Below, in pieces: positions 1-4,863 of a DNA stretch of 5,415 bases (positions are counted from its first letter, which is position 1; each line of letters opens with the position of its first letter). The stretch is taken from the NCBI GenBank assembly GCA_023249895.1, contig JAHFBS010000042.1, forward strand, positions 2,065 to 7,479. Reading direction: 5' to 3'. The position numbers and the translations under genes are program-made. Below the pieces are notes generated by a model, which had not been told where the DNA came from, made no database searches, and was given only the letters and a program-made list of their open reading frames with translations. The DNA is from a bacterium. Lineage in GTDB: Bacteria; Babelota; Babeliae; Babelales; RVW-14.

Positions 1-55
1 GGCGTATTTATGCCATTTATTCAAAGCAAAAGAACTTACTGCATTCACGCTGGCA

Positions 56-1597
56 TCAATTCACAACGTGCACTTTATGGTGCAGTGGATGAATCGCGTA
101 CGTGAACAAATTTTGAATGATGAGTTGTAGGCCCGACTTTTTGTAACTCTTTTCAAAATATTCTAAGACGCCTGCACGGCACTTGAGCCCCGTAGTGTGC
201 ATGTTGTACTTATAATAACCTTCTTTACCCTTATGTTTCTTTTCACAACATGTCGAATCAATGCTTACCAATGAATCAGGACCTTCAACTGGCATTTTTG
301 ATCGCACGTCAGCGGCCGTCATAAGGCTTAATGATCTAATCAAATCGGCTGAAGGCAACCCCTTGTTATAGCCAGTTTTTTGAGCACGCTGGGTAAGAAG
401 TTGCAAGAACTTATCATATATACGTGGATACTCGGCTTGAGATTTTGCTCGCCCAAATTTTGTCAAAAGACCTTCACCAAAATCGTGGTGTGCACCAATA
501 AGTGTTTTAACATAAGCAATCTCCTGTTGAGAAAGATTGAGCTGTCTAAACACATCATCAAAGTCTAATTTTCCGCCGTTAGTAAACTGATAATCTTTTT
601 TACCCAGTACATACGAAAACCCAACTTCTGGGTGAGTATCTTTATTACGAATGCCATTGAGTGCAATATCATTTCCATATCTAAACATCCAATCACCGGC
701 TTTACCGCAATCATGCAAAATTGATGCCACAACCGTTAAATATTTAGTGCGTTCATCAAGGCCTTCACACCAATCACGACTATCCGTAGGATAGATATCA
801 CTCGAGCAACTTTGTTGCACGTAGCGAACATACCAAAGTGTATGTTGATAAAGATCTCCAGCATGAGAACCTGCATCAGTTGTGTTATATCCCTGAATAT
901 CCTTAAGGTATGGACGCAGTACCGCTACAAGACGATCATAGTCAGCTTGAGTTACAGATGGCTGAGTAAATGGATCAAAAGTTTGATTTTCAGAATCAAA
1001 TGGGGTTGACGACGTTACATATTCTTGAAAATTGTGATCAGGCGCAACAACAAGCATCTCGGAAATATTGATACAATTTTTTTTGACAAATTTCTTATAA
1101 AAGGAAGTCTCTATCACAGTACTATCAGCTATATAACCAGTTGGTTTTTCTCCTCGCAAACCAACAATTCCAGTAGCAACTGGCGAAACTGTAGAATTCA
1201 GAGCCAAATACGCAGCAGATAAAATCGTCCAAAATGCTAAAAACTTGCCGTTAAAAAATTTATATTTACATATCTTGGCACGTCCCGTCTTTCTTTCTTG
1301 TTGAAATTTCGCACACGCATATTTTTCATCATCGGTAGACGCTATTTGTCCAGGTAATTGTGCATTAATCTGAGGAAATTCCTTAGCCAAAATCTTTGCG
1401 ATAACCGGCTGAGTTTGAAAAAGTTTCAACACAAGTTTTTTATCCTGTTCAGAAAAGGTATCTGACGTTCTGGATGTAAAATAAGTGCGAACTTTGGTTA
1501 AATACGCATTTTGTTGCGGCGATAAGGCGGCATTAATACCAGTGTTAATCATCAACAACGTTACAAAAATAGATAAAAAACGAGATAACTTGAACAT
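56..1597 (-). CDS. Exported or membrane-anchored HD-domain phosphohydrolase, HD-GYP-like without GYP
   Basis: This 513-residue protein has the metal ligands of an HD-superfamily metal-dependent phosphohydrolase. Visible ligands are H252 (in LYQHTLW), H295-D296 with K299 (LHDCGKAGD), H322 (HPEVG), H370-H371 (GAHHD) and D430 (TAADVRS). The order H, HD..K, HxxxG, HH, D is that of HD-GYP enzymes, but the GYP signature after the HH pair is absent (GEGLLTK follows). The substrate cannot be named. The N-terminus is signal-like, with a hydrophobic core at about 8-20 and possible cleavage after A23. A second hydrophobic stretch at about 117-146 follows a very basic patch (residues 101-113). The basic patch and the N-terminal signal give conflicting topology cues, so the side of the membrane carrying the HD domain is unclear. 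The C-terminal tail has four histidines (503, 506, 507, 510). The ATG is supported by GGAGG 4 bases upstream. HD-superfamily membership is firm; substrate and location are not. Confidence 0.85.
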   Translation of the reverse strand: MFKLSRFLSIFVTLLMINTGINAALSPQQNAYLTKVRTYFTSRTSDTFSEQDKKLVLKLFQTQPVIAKILAKEFPQINAQLPGQIASTDDEKYACAKFQQERKTGRAKICKYKFFNGKFLAFWTILSAAYLALNSTVSPVATGIVGLRGEKPTGYIADSTVIETSFYKKFVKKNCINISEMLVVAPDHNFQEYVTSSTPFDSENQTFDPFTQPSVTQADYDRLVAVLRPYLKDIQGYNTTDAGSHAGDLYQHTLWYVRYVQQSCSSDIYPTDSRDWCEGLDERTKYLTVVASILHDCGKAGDWMFRYGNDIALNGIRNKDTHPEVGFSYVLGKKDYQFTNGGKLDFDDVFRQLNLSQQEIAYVKTLIGAHHDFGEGLLTKFGRAKSQAEYPRIYDKFLQLLTQRAQKTGYNKGLPSADLIRSLSLMTAADVRSKMPVEGPDSLVSIDSTCCEKKHKGKEGYYKYNMHTTGLKCRAGVLEYFEKSYKKSGLQLIIQNLFTYAIHPLHHKVHVVN

Positions 1598-1622
1598 AAC
1601 CCCTCCATTTATTCAAAAAATT

Positions 1623-1639
1623 AATTTCTATATGAAATT
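1623..1639. repeat. 6-bp inverted repeat over the -10 and start region of the HD-domain gene
   Basis: AATTTC (1623-1628) and GAAATT (1634-1639) are perfect inverted arms around a 5-base spacer, TATAT. One arm overlaps the last three bases of the proposed -10 hexamer and the repeat covers the expected transcription start. It could be a small operator, but a six-base AT-rich match could also be chance. Confidence 0.3.
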
Positions 1640-1664
1640 GTATCATTAAAGCAATTTAATTCAA
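1637..1664 (-). promoter_or_regulatory. Likely extended -10 promoter of the HD-domain gene
   Basis: Read on the minus strand, TTGAAT (1664-1659) and TACAAT (1642-1637) are separated by 16 bases. TG plus one base precedes the -10 hexamer (TGATACAAT), matching the extended -10 pattern. The -10 matches the sigma-70 consensus at 5 of 6 positions and the -35 at 4 of 6. The predicted start near 1630 would give a leader of about 33 bases ending in the GGAGG site of the gene. This is judged by eye, and the surroundings are AT-rich, where chance matches are common. Confidence 0.5.
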
Positions 1665-1736
1665 TAAAGCTTTTAAAAAGGCACTTTTACCCTTGCGAAG
1701 ACAAAAAACCAGCAAATTTTGATGTTTTTATTCGTT

Positions 1737-1994
1737 TTACTCGGGAATCTCGGAAAGCCTTGAACCTTCCTCTATGAGCTTGAGAATCTGAATTCTATCG
1801 CTTACCTTTTTTTCAATTTTTTGAGAAATTTCACGAGTTGTTAACTCTTGTTCGCTCCAAATTTCACGCGCTATCTCACATTGCAGACTCTGCACAATCT
1901 GCTCATTATCTTGTTCAGGTTGCGGCACTGCAGGAAAACAAAAATTTATAGGAAATACTAAAATTATCACCGAAATTATTGTTCGTTGAAACAT
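1737..1994 (-). CDS. Small exported protein of unknown function, 85 residues
   Basis: I do not recognise this protein. The start is placed at the ATG at 1994, where the product opens with a typical signal segment: MFQRT, then a hydrophobic run at about 6-20. Starting further upstream would need a TTG at 2075 next to the terminator hairpin and would bury this signal segment inside the protein. The mature part (about 23-85) is charged and probably helical, with many E, K, Q, I and R residues and one cysteine (C39); the other cysteine, C19, lies in the signal region. There is no clear lipobox. Upstream is a purine-rich stretch, AAGGGAAGAAG, which is only a loose Shine-Dalgarno match. The gene lies alone between the operon terminator and the HD-domain gene. 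No convincing terminator separates it from the latter, so co-transcription is possible. Its reality rests on the signal peptide and orientation, not on homology. Confidence 0.5.
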   Translation of the reverse strand: MFQRTIISVIILVFPINFCFPAVPQPEQDNEQIVQSLQCEIAREIWSEQELTTREISQKIEKKVSDRIQILKLIEEGSRLSEIPE

Positions 1995-2076
1995 GTTCAC
2001 TTCTTCCCTTTCAAATGCACTTTTTGAATGAGCATATTTCAAAGCCAAAGAATAGATCAAGATAATAAGATGCAAC

Positions 2077-2115
2077 CAACAAAGAAGCCGCAGTTTCGCT
2101 GCGGCTTCTTTGTTG
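2077..2115 (-). terminator. Intrinsic terminator of the murB operon
   Basis: Positions 2077-2093 and 2099-2115 form a perfect 17-bp stem with a 5-base loop (CGAAA on the minus strand). The GC-rich core (GCCGCAG/CTGCGGC) sits at the loop end. In the minus-strand transcript the descending arm ends in a U-rich run (CTTCTTTGTTG), as expected of a Rho-independent terminator. It begins 26 bases after the stop codon of the Bax-inhibitor-1 gene, so it most likely ends the three-gene transcript. The plus-strand reading has only a weak T-run after the stem, and no plus-strand gene ends here. Confidence 0.85.
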
Positions 2116-2141
2116 CTATTTTCAGAACCTTGTAACCGAAA

Positions 2142-2843
2142 TTATTTTTTTCTTTTGCCAAATAAGGTTAAAAGATTCAAGAACAAGTTCACAAAATCAA
2201 GATACAACGTCAACGCACCTACTAAAGCGATTTTGCCCAGAGGCTGTCCTAGCTCAAAATATCGTTCGCCAAGATCTTTGAGCTTTTGTGTGTCATAGGC
2301 AATCAAGCCTGTAAAAATAATGACGCCGAGCGCTGAGCAGATAAAATCAACCATCCCATTATGGAAAAATAAGTTAATAATCCCTGCGATAACAATTCCA
2401 AACAAACCCATAATCAAAACATTGCCAATACCGGTCAAATCAGCTTTAGTGAAATAGCCATACAAGGCCATGGCAATAAACATTGTCACCGTTACTAATA
2501 AAATCGTTACGATTGACGGTAGCTGGAATGCCGCAAAAATGACTGACAATGTCACACCGGTAAGCAACGAATATGCGACGTAAAGAGCTAATGCGCTTTT
2601 AAAACTTATTTTTTCAATAAATAATATCAATGCCGTCGGCAAAAAAATATTAACAAGAAGCAAGCCCATGAACACATACTTTTGCATAATAAAATTGAAC
2701 AACGGTTCATAGCTATAAACGCCATATGCCGCGCCCGCAGTCAATACCAAAGCGCCGCTCATCCATGCATATACGCTGCTCATAAAGCCGCTAAAACTAT
2801 ATCCTTTTGAAGATGACTGAGTAGTAGAATCATACATATTCAT
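2142..2843 (-). CDS. Bax inhibitor-1/YccA (TMBIM, UPF0005) family integral membrane protein
   Basis: This 233-residue protein has the length and layout of bacterial Bax-inhibitor-1 proteins, with seven hydrophobic helices at about 22-43, 54-76, 82-105, 109-130, 138-160, 165-184 and 205-228. Family hallmarks are VYAWMSGAL near the first helix, ALYGYFTKADLTGIG before helix five, AYDTQKLK at about 182-189 and LYLDFVNLFLNLL at about 213-225, ending in a basic GKRKK tail. D184 and D216 lie where the family carries the paired acidic residues that act as a pH sensor and latch in the Bacillus YetJ calcium-leak channel. Family members affect membrane ion leak, stress survival or proteostasis (E. coli YccA interacts with FtsH); the role here is not determined. 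Its ATG overlaps the upstream gene's stop (ATGA), and its AAGGAG site, 8 bases before the ATG, lies inside that gene. Translational coupling is therefore likely. The operon terminator follows. Confidence 0.92.
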   Translation of the reverse strand: MNMYDSTTQSSSKGYSFSGFMSSVYAWMSGALVLTAGAAYGVYSYEPLFNFIMQKYVFMGLLLVNIFLPTALILFIEKISFKSALALYVAYSLLTGVTLSVIFAAFQLPSIVTILLVTVTMFIAMALYGYFTKADLTGIGNVLIMGLFGIVIAGIINLFFHNGMVDFICSALGVIIFTGLIAYDTQKLKDLGERYFELGQPLGKIALVGALTLYLDFVNLFLNLLTLFGKRKK

Positions 2844-3604
2844 AAGAGGTACTCCTTCGATGAGGTTAATGTTAAGAAAAATTTTTGTGCTGGATATTTA
2901 TCCGTAGCCCAATGTGCAAATTCTATTAAATCCTGCGCTTTAACTTCTTCATTTTCTGCGGGCTTACATTTATTAAGAAAAGCTACAAGATCGCTCAAAC
3001 AAACAGGAGTTTCTGCCTCTTCACAAGAAACTGGTAAATAAACAGTCGTTTTAGCTGGCATAGACATTACAAGATCATGGACTTTTTCAAACCCATAATT
3101 ATTAATAAAAATACGAACAAGCACACAGTCCCTACGCACAAGTGCGGTTAAAAGCGCCGCCTGAAAAAATTCATCGGTAATCTGAGCTTCTTTAGGCTTC
3201 ATTGCTTCTTCATGCAGAATTCTATCTACAATAATCATCCAACCAACCATCACCGCTCGTTCTAAAGCAATACCTGCATACATTGCAGCATGTTCGGCAG
3301 ATGGAGCCGCCATCGCAATAGTGCGAAGGATTTCAAACGATTTAGGTTTGTCCTCTGAAGCCGCAAACCCAAGTGCATCTATAAGATGGGAGCACAGAGC
3401 AGTTTTCGATGGAAAGTTTTTTCTGAGCTCAGAGATAAGATAAAAAACACGCGACGTGTGTTCAGACTTAATAGCACGATGTAATTCATGGGTGAGATCT
3501 GCTTCCAAATGCATATCCACTGACTGCATTGCAGAAGCTGCCCCCAAGGTAACACCAATAATTGTGGTTACAACTATAGAATAGAAGCTCCCCGTAAATT
3601 TCAT
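2840..3604 (-). CDS. Exported all-helical protein of unknown function, possibly degenerate ankyrin-like
   Basis: This 254-residue protein matches no family I can name. The N-terminus is a textbook signal peptide: MKFTG, a hydrophobic core at about 8-21, and an AASA site with cleavage probably after A25. The mature part reads as paired amphipathic helices. The segment at about 148-171 (AALLTALVRRDCVLVRIFINN) resembles one ankyrin repeat by its helix-turn-helix spacing, and weaker units can be imagined at about 38-62 and 104-131. The TPLH-type ankyrin core motif is absent, so ankyrin membership is only a suggestion. Five cysteines (71, 160, 194, 202, 213) remain after signal removal, and disulfides are possible if the protein is periplasmic. 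The start is supported by GAAGGA 6 bases before the ATG. It lies 28 bases after murB, and its stop codon overlaps the start of the Bax-inhibitor-1 gene, so it is an operon member and might work with that membrane protein. Confidence 0.75.
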   Translation of the reverse strand: MKFTGSFYSIVVTTIIGVTLGAASAMQSVDMHLEADLTHELHRAIKSEHTSRVFYLISELRKNFPSKTALCSHLIDALGFAASEDKPKSFEILRTIAMAAPSAEHAAMYAGIALERAVMVGWMIIVDRILHEEAMKPKEAQITDEFFQAALLTALVRRDCVLVRIFINNYGFEKVHDLVMSMPAKTTVYLPVSCEEAETPVCLSDLVAFLNKCKPAENEEVKAQDLIEFAHWATDKYPAQKFFLTLTSSKEYLL

Positions 3605-3632
3605 ACGTCATCCTTCTCATCTGTCCGCATTA

Positions 3633-4568
3633 CTAATTTCCCAAAAATGGATCTTCTTTAAATCCAACCAATTGGCACTCAACGTGTGGCACAATGCCAA
3701 ACTGTTCACGCACCAAACGCTGCATAGTACGCGCAAGTTCAATAACCTCTTGTGAGATGGCACCAGGCTGTGTTACTAACATATTTGCATGCTGATGCGA
3801 CACAACAGCATTACCAACCCGTAGCGCACCTTTGATACCAATTTTATCAAGATAATAAGCAATAAACGGCATTTTTTTGCCATTGACTTCAAACGGCAAT
3901 TCTTCAGGTAAAAAATTTCTAAAAAAGCTACCGCAGGTATTTGAGTTTGGATAACGTTGACGACGGTGGCGAACAATCTCATCACGTCTTCCGCGTGCAT
4001 AGGCAGCCTTAAGTGCATCAACAAGCGTTACCTTGAATGTTGCATCTATCACATAATGTTGGCGCTCAAAAAGCTTTGAATGATCGTACCCAAATTCAAA
4101 CCAAGCCGCATCAACTTCCTGAACATGGCCTGTTGCACGATTAATCACACGCGCATGATGTAAAAACTGACTCAACAAGAACTGGAAATAGTGAATATTA
4201 ATAAAAACCGAGCCACCAACCGTACCGGGAATACCGCTAAATTCTTCAAGCCCAATCACGTGATGATCAAGGCATGCATCAATAAGCTGCTGAATATGCA
4301 CACCCGCTCCAGCGGTCACAAGACCAGCTGACAGATCAAAGGAGATCGCGGTAAGCGATGGTCGAATAACAAGGCCATCAAAGCCGTCATCACTAATCAA
4401 AATATTTGCCCCAGCCCCAAGTACAAAAATATCAAGATTTCTGTTTCGTGCATAATCAAGCGCTTCAACAAATTCTTGTTCCGTCTGTGGTTCGCACCAA
4501 TAACGAGCAGCACCGCCTGTCATAAACCAATTTTTGTTAGCAAGAGGAATGTTTTGTTCGATAATCAT
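3633..4568 (-). CDS. murB: UDP-N-acetylenolpyruvoylglucosamine reductase (MurB), divergent type
   Basis: MurB is a cytoplasmic FAD enzyme that reduces UDP-GlcNAc-enolpyruvate with NADPH to UDP-MurNAc, the second committed step of peptidoglycan precursor synthesis. With the start at 4568 the product has 311 residues, normal for the family. The FAD-binding region shows GAGANILISDDGFDGLVIR from about 51 and GIPGTVGG at 112-119. The substrate domain shows FGYDHS at 159-164, GSFFRN with the catalytic acid Ser at 214, HANMLV at about 260, and VECQLVG with the catalytic Glu at 297. Unusually, the stretch after GIPGTVGG reads SVFINIHYFQFLLSQF instead of the usual pattern with NAGAYG. The catalytic loop also ends FRNF rather than the usual F-K-N-P. 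Key catalytic residues remain, so an active enzyme is expected. ATG at 4568 is preferred over GTG at 4571 because the AGGA site is 6 bases away rather than 3. It is the first gene of a leftward three-gene operon. Confidence 0.93.
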   Translation of the reverse strand: MIIEQNIPLANKNWFMTGGAARYWCEPQTEQEFVEALDYARNRNLDIFVLGAGANILISDDGFDGLVIRPSLTAISFDLSAGLVTAGAGVHIQQLIDACLDHHVIGLEEFSGIPGTVGGSVFINIHYFQFLLSQFLHHARVINRATGHVQEVDAAWFEFGYDHSKLFERQHYVIDATFKVTLVDALKAAYARGRRDEIVRHRRQRYPNSNTCGSFFRNFLPEELPFEVNGKKMPFIAYYLDKIGIKGALRVGNAVVSHQHANMLVTQPGAISQEVIELARTMQRLVREQFGIVPHVECQLVGFKEDPFLGN

Positions 4569-4574
4569 CACTTT

Positions 4575-4578
4575 TCCT
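4575..4578 (-). promoter_or_regulatory. Ribosome binding site that decides the murB start
   Basis: The minus strand reads AGGAAAAGTGATG, with AGGA at 4578-4575. Spacing to the ATG at 4568 is 6 bases but only 3 to the GTG at 4571. The ATG is therefore the better start, although the two differ by a single residue. Confidence 0.6.
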
Positions 4579-4605
4579 ATAATTTCACACTAAAAGTCGC
4601 CCATT

Positions 4606-4634
4606 AGTATGCCCCTTTGGCGTCTATGGCGCAA
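4606..4634 (-). promoter_or_regulatory. Weak candidate promoter of the murB operon
   Basis: On the minus strand TTGCGC (4634-4629) and CATACT (4611-4606) are separated by an ideal 17 bases. The predicted transcript start near 4599 would leave a leader of about 30 bases before murB. Each hexamer matches the sigma-70 consensus at only 4 of 6 positions, so position and spacing are the main support. Confidence 0.28.
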
Positions 4635-4685
4635 ATTATCCACTTATGATGCAAAGAAACTTCATCCCAATCCAAATCTAGCTAA

Positions 4686-4761
4686 TAATAATATTTACAA
4701 ATACAAAATATTATTAGAATGCCTATAAATATTATTTCATTTTGTAAAATATTGAATATTT
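4686..4761. repeat. AT-rich patterned control region between murB and the amidase-like gene
   Basis: About 89% of bases in 4683-4763 are A or T. TAATAATATTT (4686-4696) and AAATATTATTA (4706-4716) form a perfect 11-bp inverted repeat around a 9-base spacer. AAATATTATT recurs at 4727-4736 and AAATATT at 4747-4753, so forward copies start at 4706, 4727 and 4747, in steps of 21 and 20 bp (about two helical turns). Inverted copies (AATATTT) lie at 4690-4696 and 4755-4761. The region sits between two divergent transcription units, where promoters and operators are expected. The best rightward promoter guess, TTGAAT at 4752-4757 with TAAAGT at 4776-4781 and an 18-base spacer, is poor. It could be a regulator-binding array, curved promoter DNA or a nucleoid-protein site. 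Confidence 0.5.
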
Positions 4762-4805
4762 AAGGGAATCTGACGTAAAGTAAAAAGAGAAGCTTACATC
4801 CATCA

Positions 4806-4820
4806 TTACCATTGTGGTAA
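4806..4820. repeat. Perfect 6-bp palindrome upstream of the amidase-like gene
   Basis: TTACCA (4806-4811) and TGGTAA (4815-4820) are perfect inverted arms around TTG. The palindrome lies 43 bases before the start codon, between the AT-rich core and the purine-rich leader. It could be a half-turn operator or a small leader hairpin; no regulator can be named from it. Confidence 0.35.
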
Positions 4821-4845
4821 GGTGAAAAGGGGACGTCTCGGGCAA

Positions 4846-4863
4846 AAGGAGAGGGGGGCTCTC
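4846..4863 (+). promoter_or_regulatory. Shine-Dalgarno sequence enclosed in a hairpin abutting the ATG
   Basis: AAGGAG (4846-4851) runs into a G-run before the ATG at 4864. GAGAG (4849-4853) and CTCTC (4859-4863) pair perfectly around a loop of five G, so part of the ribosome binding site lies in a stem whose last base touches the start codon. Spacing from AAGGAG to the ATG is 12 bases, rather long, but GAGGGG (4851-4856) gives a closer alternative. An upstream TCTC (4836-4839) could pair with the same GAGA instead. The hairpin may lower translation; the stem is short, so any effect is inferred. Confidence 0.5.

Noticed and set aside
1..14. Imperfect palindrome GGCGTA-TT-TATGCC after the HD-domain gene.
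   Set aside because: The stem is short with a G-T wobble and lies at the window edge, so I cannot tell whether it belongs to a terminator.
148..171. Ankyrin-repeat assignment for the exported protein at 2840-3604 (span given in residues).
   Set aside because: One segment has ankyrin-like helix spacing, but the TPLH core and regular 33-residue periodicity are missing, so it is mentioned only as a possibility.
380..1222. Three short plus-strand open frames (380-568, 812-1009, 1025-1222).
   Set aside because: All lie opposite the HD-domain gene, have unnatural residue composition and no ribosome binding sites that I could see.
1995..2075. A longer N-terminus for the small exported protein, adding 27 residues from a TTG codon.
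   Set aside because: The TTG abuts the terminator stem, no Shine-Dalgarno sequence precedes it, and the extension would place the signal segment inside the protein.
3776..4024. An 82-residue minus-strand frame inside murB.
   Set aside because: It is an out-of-frame shadow of murB across its catalytic-serine region.
4569..4571. GTG as the murB start codon.
   Set aside because: The AGGA site would be only 3 bases away; the adjacent ATG has normal spacing and costs one residue.
4636..4644. TTATCCACT, one base from the DnaA box TTATCCACA, beside an AT-rich block that could suggest a replication origin.
   Set aside because: Only one near-match is seen, no box cluster is present, and neither dnaA nor dnaN is nearby. 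A GC-skew plot of the whole genome with a turn at this site would be needed to revive the idea.
4829..4858. Possible G-quadruplex in the leader of the amidase-like gene.
   Set aside because: Only three runs of three or more G are present (4829-4832, 4840-4842, 4853-4858); a fourth tract would need splitting the last run without a loop or using only two-G tracts.
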